Source of the DNA: Tubiluchus corallicola
Taxonomy: Eukaryota > Priapulida > Priapulimorpha > Priapulimorphida > Tubiluchidae
Assembly: GCA_030141605.1 (NCBI GenBank)
Contig: JAQGDQ010000314.1
Span: 124,001 to 188,000 of the forward strand
Reading direction: 5' to 3'
Length of the DNA: 64,000 nucleotides
Shown: positions 12,387 through 27,300 of the stretch, one piece after another
How positions within the stretch are numbered: position 1 is the stretch's first letter
Layout of the letters: the number at the start of each line of letters is the position of its first letter
The notes under the pieces: model-generated
What the model was told of the DNA's origin: nothing
Databases searched by the model: none
What the model saw: only the letters and a program-made list of their open reading frames with translations
Position numbers and translations under genes: made by a program

Positions 12387-15300
12387 ATTAACTTGGTATG
12401 CTTAATGACTTCAGAAGAGAAGCAGCTTTGGGGAAAATCTAAAACAGGTTGTTTTGCAATCATTGTTACAATGCTAATTGCTGTGTATTTTTCTTCTGTT
12501 ATGTTTATTAGAACACTTTATACGTTTGTAAATTCTACTAAATTTGTTAATTTTTTCTTTACTTTTCTTTTTGCAGATGACGGAAGGGCGGCGCGCGCAG
12601 GTTGTTCTTCTCGATGAGCGGCGCCTGGAAATACTCGTGCAAGTAAGTTTATCTTGCTAAAAGTTTTATAAAATTACTTTTATAACAACATTTTCATGCT
12701 GTATCGGTTTCATTTCTTGAGATTGCTGTTTTTCGTATTGTAGCCGAATGATAACTACCTATTCTTCGTTGCATTGTGGCGACATCAGGCGGCTAAAATA
12801 GCTAGCAACCGCAAACGTGACGAAATCGTAATTTTCGAGCATGTCATGTGCTGCCGCGTGGTGAGAACTATTGAAGCTTTGAGTTTACTGAGAGCGACAA
12901 CATCCGCGTATGGCCCGACTTGTCCGACGAAGCAATTTGGCTGATTTGAGTTGTTCAGAAACTGGTTAGGAAAGTTTGAACTCTCTTTTAGTGAGTTTGT
13001 GTGTTTTTTCTGACAGTCCGGCTGTGAAGGGTGCTTTGCGGTTAGTTTGTTTGCGTAACATTTAGATGAACTTTTAGTTTCTGCTCAGTTCACCGCTGTT
13101 GTTTCATTGTTTTGGCAATGTACTCGATGTAGTTCATAATTTTAAAGTTTTTATCACGAATCGTGTGATGCACAGCTCAGCAGTTAGGTGAGTCATTTAG
13201 AGTTAAGTTAGTAGTAAGTTGAACAGGATGTTCAGTTGTTTATTAGTGTGTTTCTGTTCGTTGTGGTTAATAAGTTTATATCACACGGTGAGAGGTGTAA
13301 CATTTATGACTTAAATCTTTAGAGGTAGAAGTAAGTTTGCTACAATTTTGTGTATGAATAATATTTTAAAACTCTCTTTGTACGAGGTTATAGAATTGCT
13401 TGATTGTTAATGGTTTGTTGGATAGAGTTTTCCGTGATTTTATGCACAAATCCTTTGATTTCAGCGTAAAATAAGGTAATTAAGTAAAGTTGAGATTAAA
13501 ATCCAAAAATTTAATATTTGGAGCAAACGATTTTTTTATTTATATTTTTTAATCGGGTTAATTTTAAATGGGGCAAAGTATGTCTGAAGTGTCGAAAGAG
13601 TGGCTGCAAATGTCCTCTACTGTTTATTAGCAAGTTTGTGCACTTTATGTTGCTTCAAACAAAACATGTCGTATAGAGAGGAAGGGAAGTGCAAGGTTGT
13701 GCACAGCATTGTCATTTGTGTTAGTTCTGAGGTGAATTCTGGAAAGAAGAACCCGCGTTGCATAGCTTTGTAGACGAGCACACGCTCTACCATTAAGTAA
13801 TAGTAAAATGTTTTACCCAAACAAGTAGTACAAAATATTTGGGATTAGAATGGTCCAAAAACTGTAGTAGTCTGGCAGTAAAAACAAGATTTTCTTCCGT
13901 GCTTGAGCCTTTAAATCGCCATTTTGTTTACAAGAACCTGAAATCTGAACAACTCTGAAATCATGTAACTGAGTCTTGAAATTCAGTCTAAATGGATTTT
14001 CCAGTTGATTGCAATTATTGAGTTAGAACTTGAAGTTTTTGGTGTTTGTTAAAGGTGACTTTGCTAAACGTTAAAGTCTTTCTACATTGTTTTATTGAAT
14101 CAGGTTTGTTTAAAAATGTCAAAACGCTTTTATCTTATTTCTGGAAAACATTTGAACAATGTCACTCTTCCAGAAAATATTCACGCTAAATCCCCGCGCC
14201 CCACCTTGTTTAATACTTGAGACGATATTCAGCATGTCTTATCTAGAGTCTAATCGTTTACACACCTCACTGGCTCATTGTGATGGAGAATAAGAAATTA
14301 TAGCCCTGGAGCAAACAGTGGGGTCCGCGCTGTACTCAGTTCCTGTTTCTTTGTAGAGTGATAGTAGTTGAGATGCGTGTTGTGCGGAATAGGAGGGAGT
14401 TGGACGGTGGGTGCTGCAGAAAGCAGATTCACAACATTAGTTTACTAGAGTTTGACGCTGTGACTGATAGTAGCATTTGGATTGAATCTTGCAAATAGTG
14501 TTACAGCGTAAGGGGTCGCTCAATTTCTCTTCATTGTGGGTTCAAAGCACATAGAGTAAGTGTAGTGTGGGCCGGTGGAGCAATGAGGAGTGGAGGCCTG
14601 GTAATATCTTCTCGTTACTTTGTTGAGCATTTCGTATTACGTCAAAATATGGAGTATGGTTCTATGGCTCTCTATGGCTTTCTCAGTACCAAACGAAACT
14701 TCATGCTAATAAAAGTGTACAGTTTTCTATGATACATAGATGTGATCTCTAACAGCAAGCCTGTGTGCCTGTTGTATTCTAATATTGTTTGCGAAGCATC
14801 ATTGAAGCGAATTATAATAAAATTCCACTGCTCTAGCCACCCTAAAACTTGACTAGATTAATCATTTGCTAGCTGATATCATCTAGTCTGTTTCTCGAAT
14901 AGCAATTATTACTATTTTGTATACTACTTCTAGTAAAAAAAACTCGTGTTGATTATTTTAGTTAGATTTGTTAAACGAATAGAAAGAATTTCTTCACACG
15001 AGCTTGCTTAATTAATTGTTACCTGTGTCAGTTTATCATAAGCTTAACTATTAACACAACTCCCTAAACTTCGTTTTGACAAAACTAAGGCACGTTGTCC
15101 ATTCAACTTACTCGCAAGATGTTTACGAACGTTACTATTACTTTACTTTAGTTTAGTATACTTTAGTTTTACTTTACCAGCGTTTCCAATAATCGGCTAC
15201 TGGCTTAGCACGTCTCACCCCTCGCAATTAATGGATTGTTCCTGAGACATTCTCAGCGCCGCTGAATGTTTGCCATGGCAGTCGTCTTTATTGAGTGATC

Positions 15301-18300
15301 ACTCACTCGCTGGTTTGTGCTTTTGGGTCTCTCCAGGCTTTTTGTGCTTGACAGTGCAATTTTTCGATTTTCTTTGTTTGGCCTTAGATGTGCCAATTAC
15401 TTCTGCAGCGATATGATAAGATAGTGTTCTCAGAGTATGTATGAAAGCAATTGACTTATTTGATTGACAGAAACTGAGAAATCTGTAGACTTGAATTTGC
15501 AGATTGAGTATCAGATTTACGTTGACCACTTCTGCTGTTTTGTGTATGCGTGAGTACATTGTGTTTTGTAAATATTTGCTTTGGAATTTGCTAAGGTTTT
15601 GGAATTTTGTTTTTTTAGTACATGCAGTTGTGAAATTTTACGAGGCGTAGAAGAGGCACTAGGCAAACGCAGTACATTTTGTTAAAACTCTTAATTCTAA
15701 TCGGTCAAAGTCGTATGTTTTCAGTTTGTGTGAAGGGTGTCTTTTATTGGGCACATGCATTATCGAACTTAGTCAAGGTTCGTGTTATTCGTAGCTACAA
15801 AAACGTATTACTGTATAATACATCCCAGTGCATTTACTGTTAGTAGTTCTTTCGACAGTTGGTGCGAATACCCCCAATTTTGCATGGAACAGCTGACAGT
15901 GATGATGAGGCACCCCGCCCACCCACTGGTTGTTGTCAAGATATCATGTTTTGCTTGTTGTTTAGTTTAAAGAGCTACTGAGCCAGTGTTTTACTTGAAT
16001 GTTGAAGACTAGTATTTCCTCTGATTTTGATATAAATGGCACCAAGTTAAAAATATGAAACGTGTACTGTATTATTGGAAAATTTACAAACCACAAGCAA
16101 TAAAAATCGGGTATATATTTTTGTTTCCGTAGGCCAAGGGTGGCTTGTAGACCAAACTTTTGAAGATCCTACATAAGTAGTCGAGGCTGAAGCCATGAAG
16201 CTGTTTTCTATTCAGCCCATTTAAAAAGTTATTTGCATGCCGACTTGTTAGCAGTGTCATGGCCCGTTAATCATTAGAGAGCTTTCTCAGTCCATGTGGG
16301 CCCAGCTTACTCTTATTACTTCATTCAGTTTTTTCCCAGCAACGTTTCTGTCCAGTTGCAGCTGGTGTGCTATCCATTTCAGAAATTAAACAAGTGACTG
16401 TAATAAGAAATTAGACACTGATTGGTCACTAAATTGAACGTTTTTGCTTTAATATTTCTGGTTTTCTGCATTATATTATTGCCTGCTGTGCAGTGTTCGC
16501 ACCAACTATTAGTAGTTTGGTAACTTTGGTTCACCACAGGGGTACATCCGCGCCCCGCTCACATTCTTCATATTTATATGCAAGTGAAGATCAAATATTC
16601 TCACGCCCCCACAGTTTTATCCAGTATATGCCTGTTGAAATATTCCCACAGGGATCCAGTGTTTACGTAACTGGAAGATAGCTGTCAGTCATCAGCGTTA
16701 TTGTTTACGTAACTGTACAAGAGTTGTCAGTCGCTGTGTAATCTCGTTGGATTCGCTTCATTTTGCGGCTTATAATTGTCTTTCGACGTTACCAATGTTG
16801 GAAGTGTTTACTATGTAAATTTCCAAGCTTTGGTTTAATATTATATAACGCATAGAGTGTGGAGGAATATCGCATAGAGTGTGGAGGTATCAGGGTTAAG
16901 TTCACGTGACTTAAGTATACAGTGCACACAGTTTTATCAAAAATACTCTGATTTGGTGTCCGAAGTAATATTTGATCATGTTTGGTATCTATCCTAGCCA
17001 ATGTACAGTCTTGTAATTTTATTTAATGTTTAATAGAGTAGTTATATAAATGTACAGATTGTGCTTGTTTACAACACCCAATGCGACACTAAATGAACTT
17101 TTTTCTCTATAGTTACCCTAGAATGAAACCGAAACGTTTTTCACACATTTAAACTTTCTTTTTCTTTTTAACCCCACTTCCTTCTATGTGTGCCAGCATC
17201 AATAGCATCTTTGGATTGGAAACAACACCATTGTGCTATTCATACTTTGTGCTGAAGAAACATAACAATAGTACTGTGCAATTTATACTTGTGTACCCAT
17301 TGAATGGGTCACAATAAAGGCGTGAGAAAGTAAAGACTGTCATCCGGATTTGTCCGAGAGATTCGGATTTTGGAAGCTGCTGGGGTTCGTAACTCGTAAG
17401 ACGGTTAATCGTTTGAGAAGGCTGTTCTTTACTTAAGATTTCCAAAAGGAAGTTGTGTGATCGGATCAAAATGTTAAGATCGAACTTGACCGAAATAAAA
17501 GAAGTTTATCTGAAAAAGTTGAGGCTCAGTCTGGACTTGAACCAGGGACATTTGAGTTACAAACTTTGGGGTGCTACCACTCCGTTGTTCTTAATTCAAT
17601 CCGAACAGCCTGCCACCCTATACAACAGTATTAAAATTAATTTCGATACAGTAATATTCACTAATTAGAGTAATTTTTTGTAATTTTTGTGGTTTATGTT
17701 AATTCGCAGACTCAATAAGCAAATAATGAGAAAATAGTGTTTTTTTAACAAACGAGTATTATACACGGTTTAAACTGGCCGCGTGGTTAAGTTAAGCGGG
17801 TAGTTATATTAAATTGCGGCTGTTAAAAGTAAGCATATCGTCTTGTTGCACTGGGTGACACAATTTTGGCAAAACAGGAATAGACTGAATACTATACATT
17901 ATACAGTACAGATTACTATTATCAACCTGGCTATTTTTAAAAAGCTATTTCTAAGTTAAAGTTAATTTTCAGCTGGTTAAAATAGCTAAATTAAGTCTCG
18001 CTAAAATCCCGTGAACGTTTCTGGGTCAAGTAGTTCTATGGTACTCTCTAGTACAGTCACCGGTACAATACAAGCTATAGTGGCGTATAATAGCATTTCG
18101 GCGTTGTTTACTCTCCTGCAAGCTGCAGGCGCAGAAATTGAGCAGTAGCGCTGATACTACATAATTTATGGCATACATTTCGTAGACAACTGCAATAAAG
18201 TTTACCTGCTGTATTTTAGGTAATTTTTGAAAGTTTGCGAAAAGAGTTATTACGCGTTGAAGATGACCGCGTAGGCTGGCGTGAAGACTGTCTTGACGGT

Positions 18301-21300
18301 CTTGATCATATTGCTAAATTAGCAAACATAGAGTAATTAACAAGACTCTCCAACATCTTATCAAATTTCATGTAATTATATCAGGTGTATGTTTTTGTGA
18401 AAACTGCAATCAATTACGTTTTTCTTTTTCAGCCCAAACTCTATGCTGGCGAGTTACTGGATATTGTCTCCTCACATTTCAACCTAAAAGAGAAGGAATA
18501 TTTTGGACTTGCTTACACCGACGAGGGGTGAGTAACTCTCTTCTTTTTTCTCTCTTTGAAAATGTGTTGACTGATTGACTGACTGAGTGATTGACCAATT
18601 GACTGACTAATATCATTTCACTTGCTCACTGTGTGGTTAACTTTTTGAACGAATGATTATTCAGTTAATTTTGCATAGCTAGTTAACTGACAGGATGACT
18701 AACTCGCTTACTGAATCTTTTGGTCAGCGTAATGTGCAAGTTCCTGTGCAGCATTTGTACGTACATTAAATTTGATACAGTTTCATTGAAGTAAGGCTAC
18801 ATCTGGACAGTGGTCATCGTGTTCATCAAAAGCTTTTAATGTTTGTTGCTCATTTATATGCTTGCAAGGGCTTGCTCATTGAAGATGAGGAGTGTCTAGC
18901 TTTCCAGTCAAGGATGCCAGAGTACTGTGACCAGAACTTGATGTTTATTTGCGTGGGTGCTGATAAACCTGACCTATTTCCTGCAGTTACATAACCGCAC
19001 TATCTGACCTGGAAACTGACCGGTGTCCATCATTCGGCTAAAAGTGACACCCATGGTCTAGATGTTGTAGGCTCAAATTTACTTTGATAAAAACAAAAGC
19101 AAGATTTATTTACTGTCGCTCATTTATAATATAACAGACAACATTAGCACTATCGGCGGTTTAGTGACTTACACTAATAACAATACAAGTAAGGCGCAAC
19201 ACACAAATAACGAATAATACAGAGGGTATAAGCCCTGGTGTTGGCAGCCACTAGACTCGAATTCAAGACTGCGTGGTTGCAGTCCAAAATCTAAGCCACT
19301 CTCAACTTGAAAGACACAGGGACTTCTAGAAGTAAAATCTTGTGACGCTGAAGATCCTAGGCATCTTAAACTTCTTTGTTCACCGTGTACGTTTTGTGTG
19401 TAACTCTGATATTGTTACTTATTCCTCAGCTGCCATCAATCTGGTTTCTGCGTTCAAGTGTGTATATGTTTGTAACGTAGTTTATATGCACAGGAGGACT
19501 ATATTGCAGAAATGTATTATATTCAAGCAATGCAAGATGCCAGAGTTTGTACGCTAGACCCCTCGGTCGCATTTTGTCTTCACCTCTTTCTTATCTACTA
19601 AGCGTGTGTATACATTTCTAGCTGTTATAGTGAGTTGTCTGAACTTGCCCATATTCCCACATTGAATGTTAGTTACATACCTGTGGCCACTGGCACATTT
19701 TGTACACTAACTACACTCGTTCTTAACTGACACTGGCTGTAATTAGTTACTCATTAGTACGTTGCTTAATTGCAGCCTGATTCCTAGCAAACAACCATTT
19801 TGCCCACGTGAATGTCATTCAGCACCACCGTGCGTCCTTGATGGACACCAGTCTTGTCATTGAGTTTAATAAAGAAAATTTGTGAAATTCTGTATTTGTC
19901 CTATTTACAAATTAACGTCATTTGCGTGCCGTATAACATTTCTCAAGTTTTCCCAGTACTCACTTTAAGACTGTTTTTAAGCCTATTTGTAATTTATATA
20001 AAGACAAAAAATCTGTTATTAAGTATGTGCATGTACGTACGGTTTCACGAATTGAAATCGCTACAATTTTCTCTTTTTTCGAAAGATGTTAGTCTGTTCG
20101 TTCTTGACTAGTTAAGCTCAAAAGATGACTCACAGATTGAAAGTCAGATTTTGTCAGTTTTTTTCGCTAAAATTAATACGTTTTGCTAATAGGCGTTGAA
20201 TTACAATTTTAGCTTGCACATCACATACAGTTAACTCGGGCGCGGATGGATAATTGTACATTGTTTGACCAACAATGACCAACAATGACCATAAGTCAAC
20301 AATGCAAACAGCACTCATCATTAAAAAATGATGGCGACAGTTATTTTTTCTGGGATAACAGGTTAATTTTTATATATGTTACATCCATTTTTGGCAGTAT
20401 CATGGTTTCAGAGATTTTCCTTCATATTGTATACTTTCTAATCTAGCCGTTTTGAATACAAATTTCCGTCACTCTATTAAAATAAAGATCCCCCACATAT
20501 TACACATTCGTGTCTTGCTTTCAGAAATGTGATTTATATTATTATAATGTAATTTGGTCCGTATATCTCCTCTGATCTATCCATTAAATTTTATTGATTT
20601 TAATCGAATGCATTCAAATCGCAACAACATTTACGAAATTGTATGAAGCTTGAAGTCACTGAACCTGATTAAGTTGTTAGACGTGCGTTTGTACTTGATT
20701 TTGATTGCAGACTGTTGCCGGTAGATATCGTTGAATGAGGATGGAGTTAGCGTCTTTGATTGATTTTGCTGCTAAATTATGTAGAGAGATTTTGATCTTT
20801 GTTTGTAATAAAGCTATTAAGGCTAATATGTCTGTGGTGACTGATGGGTTTAATTTGCTTTGATCTCAGACACGTGTGGCTTCTCACGGCTAAAATTGTA
20901 CCTTCAGAGGGGTTGACACAGCGACAGTTCAGGTATATTCAAAAAAGATGTCTTCACTAGGATTATATACAACCTTGTATGGAATCACTTCGCTTGCTTT
21001 TCTAATTTACCTAGGTTGCAGGCCTGCCATTATAATATGGGCCACTGACTAATATGGCTGGGTTATAGGCTCAATTCATTTTCATGAACAGTTTATGTCC
21101 AGTGGACTGAGGGACGATGGCTAAAAGTCCTATCTGTTCAGGCAAATTATTGCTGCAAGCGACGAATTGATCTACAAATGCGTTGAGAAACCTATGAGAT
21201 GTGGGCCTTATTAGGCTGAGAGAAACGAAATGAAAACTTATAAAAATAAAAAAACTTAAGCTCATTAGAGTTGTTGATGAATGTGTACTAGTGGATGTAC

Positions 21301-24300
21301 TTTGTAAACTTTTCTTTCAACACCCAGTGGATCCCTAAATGTCTTTCTCAAAAGTTATGGCCATGACCTTACCTACAACCATAGTCCAAATCCTGCTAGT
21401 TTACATAACTACTAGTAGAGGTCGCTTTGTTGCGTTTATCCGCTGATGAAAAGCGCTGACATGTAACATTTCTAAGAGGATTTGCATCTTTTTATCTTCA
21501 ATGTCCAGCGCGGTTAGTGTGTTAGTTGAAGGTCACGCTGATTCAATAGAACAGTCATTGAAGATTTGACTGTTAATTAATGGGACAATGTGTGAAACGA
21601 ATGGGATTTACAAATGAAGTTAAAATGAGCCTTATAAAAAGTTTCGTTATTAATCCAATGATATTTTCACGCAATACGATGAGTCGACGACACAAATGTG
21701 TAAATCATGCAAGATGTGAACGCTTCATATATCTGGGAATCTTGGGGGTAGGGCAAGATGTGTGTTTGCAAATTAACGCCAGTTCCATAAAATAAGTAGT
21801 AAATAAAACTAGATACTGTTATGGCAGTGGCTTATCAGCACCACTTCCACACAAACTGGCATACAATGCCACATTTGAATGTATGATAATATGACATTTG
21901 GAATTGAAAGATAAATAATGTTGAATTAAATTTTTTTGTGCTATTTGCGTATTTAGTAAGCCCAATTGACGTCTGAGTTTCAGTAATACCATATTGCACG
22001 TACAAGACAATGGCGTGCTGTTTAAGTGATCTGAAAAATTAACGATCAAATAAAAGCAAATAAAACTTGTAAATTTTTGAGTTGAATTTTGAATCAACAA
22101 TCACTTTGCGTTTTATTTCAATGTTTTTATTGACCGCTGTCCTCCCAACAAGTATACTTTCATCTCCACACCCGTTTTCATGACTTGTCCCCTGCTGACG
22201 ATTCTCATTAGTTTCTTATAATGTAATGCCATGTCTGCACGTGATAAATCTGTTCGACAATTAAACCTGCGGCTTGTGGCATTGAGTTGTTTTTATTATT
22301 CTTAAAGTCGGTAGTCATCTAAGATAATTTTTATGGTCCACCCCCTAGGTGGGGCATGGCAGTAATGTTGGTCATTCAGAGTTAGTAGTAGAAGTCTGAA
22401 GGCTGTGCTGGTATGTGGTAGTCTCTTAAGATTCTCTATTGCATTTTAATCGTCAGCAGTCCTACATGGATGTTTCCTAGGTACCTTTCCGGGGTTCATG
22501 GCATTACTGTCGTACTGATTGGAAATGAAGTACTTTAGGAGAGGGAGTGAGAAGGTAAAGTGAGATAATAATGGAAGTCTCAGAGATATTTGTTGTACTC
22601 AGTCTAGTACCAATGTGCAAGAATGACACGAGAGGTAAAAGGATATAAAAGGGAAGGTCTGACCTCTAGCATCAAGATCTAACTAGTGCGTATGAGATAT
22701 CGTCTTTTTACTTTTAATTTTCATTCGAGTTCATTTAAATTTCAATTTATTATTAATGTTTCTGCTGATAAATTGAGTTGATGTTATACTTAAATAAGAG
22801 CGTAGTAAACTATAACATACAAAAATATATGTTACTAGACTCATGAACAACTCGCCTAGTGCAGTTGCATTTAACAATCAGCTTTTTTTGAAAGATAAAA
22901 CCGTGGGATTTTTTTCATTAACACCCTTTATGTACTTCTGTGTTGGTAGCCCAATTTTATAGTTTGTTGGGACAAGTTAAAGTTCTAGATTGCGTGAGGT
23001 CGCTCAGTTGTTGAAGCCTGGAGGCAAAAGTTGTAAAATGTCAGAGTGTAGCACCCTGTGTGTGTGTGCGTGTTCTTTAAGGTTAATTACTGCTGTTTTC
23101 TAACGAATTGATCTTGTTTCACACAGTTTTCTGCCACTCACTATTAAGCTTTTTAGAAACTCCGTTTGAGTTTTAAAAGTCATAAATTTAGAGCTCTGTC
23201 TTGCTGGGGATACAAATACTGGAAAAAAGTTGTGGCGTCTCGTCCCTGTTAACATTTTCTGATCTTTTAATTTTGTTGTTGTATGTTTTTATTTCTTTTA
23301 CTATCCCCTTTTTGATTCTTTATGTTGCGCAGTTAAATTGAATAACATTCAGTGCTGCATATCGTTTCACATTTTTGAACGATGTTCTTCTTCGAACGAA
23401 ACGTATGTAATATTGAATCATGTACAAAATATTAATTGATGTTTTTCTTTCTTTAAATTTTGTGCATAATAAATGAACTAGGCAATGAACCAGGTGCACT
23501 TTTCGTCTGCAATGGCATCATTGTTTTATAATGTGTGTTACTACGACTGCATATTATTGTGTTGTTTACTCTGGCTGGTCAAGTGGTCACGATGTTTTTG
23601 TTTGTTTGTAGGGGTCACTATCACTGGTTGCAAGTAGACAGACGTGTGTTGGAGCACGACTGTTGTCGAAAAAACGGTACATTGATACTGCACTTTGCAG
23701 TCAGGTAAAATTTTCATTCTTATTCTGCATCTTTCCTCATAAAATAAGACTCTTTTGTATAATGAAAAAGCAAAAGTTATTTTTGAAATAAGAATAAAAT
23801 TAAAAAGACCACACAATTATTTTTGAATTCGAAACAGTGTATGATATTCAGGCTTTCCAATGGCTTTCATCTGATAGGTGGTAAGGTCTTAGCTGATGCA
23901 CTTAAATCTCATTTTCAAGCATGGAACAAATGGCACATGACCCACTAATAAAACAAAGATTCTGGACGAATTCATAGATTTGTACCCATTTGCGAATCTG
24001 TCTCTGCTGTTGTACTACTGTTGGCGAGAATGGTTGCCAAATCTATTAATAATAGTGGCAATTGTTATTAGGATGCTCATTGCTAATGCACGTTATGTGG
24101 TATGTCCCTAGTCATTCCTGCCATTAATAGCTTACACTCAAATTTTGAATGCTACGTTTAGCTGGAGTTTGTAGTATCCTAATGAAGTGTGTGTGTGTAG
24201 GTGCATTCTCATGCCAGATCGCGCATTTTAAAAACTAGCCTTACAATTGCAAATCTTCGTGAAACGCCCAATTTTGTTCTCGTTGCGCTGCCCAGTCTTT

Positions 24301-27300
24301 GTTGGCTTTAAAAGAATTTGTAATTATATTAATTACCATGGCCTTGTTTCCATCTTTTGGGCGGGACGTGTGGATACCTCTTTTGGGCAGTAAGTTGTTC
24401 ATGCTGAATTTTAAAGAGAGCCTTTTAGTTTGCAGGAGTATTTTGGTACATGTTGCAGATTGTTCATCATAGCTGTAAAGTACTTTGAACTAGTCGATGA
24501 AAACGTCTGTGTTGTCATTTATATATACTTGTATCGTTTTGCAGGTTTTTCGTAGAGAGTATAACACGATTGCGAGACAGTCAGACAGTAGAACTTTTCT
24601 ACCTTCAAGCCAAAAACTTAGTATTTAATGTGAGTTCTGCCTGAAGTTTTTATTCTCAAAGATTGGTGCATGATTATGTGTTGGTCAGCAATGTTCTTAC
24701 CTTTAAACTATAGGTATCTCATGTTAGTAGCAAACTTTTCACTTCATGCGTGCTACGCTAGTGACTTGGTTTACTTCAATGCTGGTATCCTAATGTTAAG
24801 AGTTGGAAAATTCTGTTAGGCACTTGGATGGGTGACTGTGAGATTTAATTCAGATTTACTTACTCTAGCTTAAACATATGGTTTCTTTGTCTGCTAAACG
24901 TGGGTGACTTTTGCTGTTTGCGACTTGAACATTTGAAGCGGCTAATTTTTGGCGATAAGCATTTATGCAGTGTGCGGTTAACCTAAAATCCCCATATTTG
25001 TGGATTGGAACATAAAACTATTTACTGTGCTGTGCATACACTTAGTGATTTTGTCATAATTGCTCAAGGAAGAGTAATGCAAAAGTTATATGCAAAAACT
25101 ACTATACTCACAAACAAACTACTTCGAGTTCTTTTCTACTTACATACTTTCTGGAGAATGCTAAGTTGCTCATACTTTCTGGAGAATGCTAAGTTGCTAT
25201 AAAGTTTTCATTTGGTGTTTTTTGCTTTGAAGTAATTTTTACTCAGCTAGACTTAATTTTTACTACTTCCTCTTTACTAAATTACATAGTTACGATAGTA
25301 AGCTTAGATACATTAATTTTGTAAGATGTCATTGTGAGGTTTTTGCTTTTGCAGGGAGTTGTAGATACTGATACTGATACAGCATTTGAGTTAGCAGCGC
25401 ACGTATTACAAGCATCGTATGGTGACTATACTGAGTATGTATTTTTGCGTAATCCACGTTTTGTTTACGGATTTTTATTTAACTATTTACGCTTAATTCA
25501 TTGAACCTGATCAAATCCCGAAAATGAAATGCAAAAAAAACTAAGAATAATAAGTCAGTTATAAGTCATATTAACAGTTAGTTTTTGCCCGTAAACTACG
25601 CGTTTTGAAGTTAATGTTAACCGCTGTTAATTTAGCCCCTACTAGTAGACAAATTTTACTCTCTACATTTTCTGAAGGCCAGGAAGTGAGAAAACGTGAG
25701 TCAGTTTATCGTAATCCGGACCTTATATCCGGCAGTAAGACAATGATTTCTTTGTCTAATTGGCAATCAGAACTTGTAGACATGGCATAGTGTGCATAAT
25801 TCCAGGCAGTCTCTTGCGAAAATCTATTAAAATCTGTCTTAACTGTGCCATCTGAAGCTCTTGTTAGAAGATGAATGCGTTATACAATTGAGGTGAACCT
25901 CCAAGGATATCAAAAGATTTTTAATGTTGTTGTTTGTCTAGCGATCAAACTGCCAAAGACAATTTAAAGAAGTTACCGGTGTTGCCTACCAAGACATTGA
26001 AAGAACATCCTTCACTATCGTACTGGTATGTATGTGCTTGTGATATCTGTAAACACTCCAGGACTTTTTAGTGACTGCATCATGAATTCTTATAGAAACA
26101 TGTTAAACTGCATGGTTTTGCACCCCAGCACTGGTGTGCAAGGATTAATAAAGAGCTAAACTCCAAGTACCAGCTTTACTCAGTTAGTATTTACCTCCAA
26201 AGAAAATAAATTATGCTAAATTACATACAGTTTGTACATTTTACCATAACAATTTAGTGTGGTTTTTCTTTAGTATGTTTGGTTAAAACGTTTTCCATTT
26301 GTTTCTTGCAGTGAGGAGAAGGTTATTTCAACTTACAAGAACTTGACTGGACAAACCAAAGGTTCCGCTATTGTCAAGTATGCTCATTGTTTATTCATTT
26401 TACCATTGCTCTAATTATAGCAATACCTTATTTCTGTAAAATATATTTCATGTCTCTGCGCTCACCAATAGATCGTTGGCCTGTTGCTGGTGCCTCTTCT
26501 ACCAAAAGGATTTGCTGCTCACTGCACACACCAACCACTAAACCCTCCTCTTCTTTCCAAAACAGATTCTACAACTTGTTTCTTAAATTTTTTGAAAAAT
26601 CTATTGGTCCTCTTGAAAGCAATAGTAACAATGTCTTGAATGAAACCTTAATTGTGAATTCAAATGCTTTTCAGTTTTCTAAACAATGTTCCACATTTGA
26701 ACGTAATATTCTGCTAATTTTCCACTAATCTGCCATGTGATAGGTAAAGATGTTTTTAACCTAAGTGTGCTATAAGTGTTTAGTATAAGTTTAACATAGT
26801 CTTGTGTTCATTTCAGTTATATGACAATAGTTGAAAGTTTGCCGACATACGGTATCCATTACTACGAAGTCAAAGACAAGAACGGTTTACCCTGGTGGCT
26901 GGGGCTTAGCTACAAGGGCATCTGCCAGTACGACTATGCGGATAAGTGCACTCCACGTAAAGTATTCCAGTGGAAACAGCTAGAAAATCTCTACTTTCGT
27001 GATAAGAAATTCAGTATTGAAGTCCACGATCCTAAGCGGTACGTAGGATATTTGCTACTTCTTGTACCGTTGTATGCATTATCCTTATATTTTTGCTACT
27101 CTAGAACAACAGAGTAATGTGTAGTAAATTGCTTTATACGTATACGAGTTGGATGAATTCTTGTTTCTGTAGATTGTCGACAGGAAAACGTACGTTTGGT
27201 GGCAGCAGCGTGAATGTTCAAATCTGGTTTGCAGTAACACCTCAGCTTACAAAATGCATCTGGTCAATGGCAATAAGCCAACATCAGTTTTATCTGGATC

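Noticed and set aside
12272-12617. Short frames over the CA/TA region
   Set aside because: Microsatellite translation. The + frame at 12324-12617 merely runs into FRMD4 exon 2 in the wrong frame.
26387-26728. 113-codon frame on the + strand in FRMD4 intron 8
   Set aside because: No homology or splice support, and it lies wholly between two well-supported FRMD4 exons.
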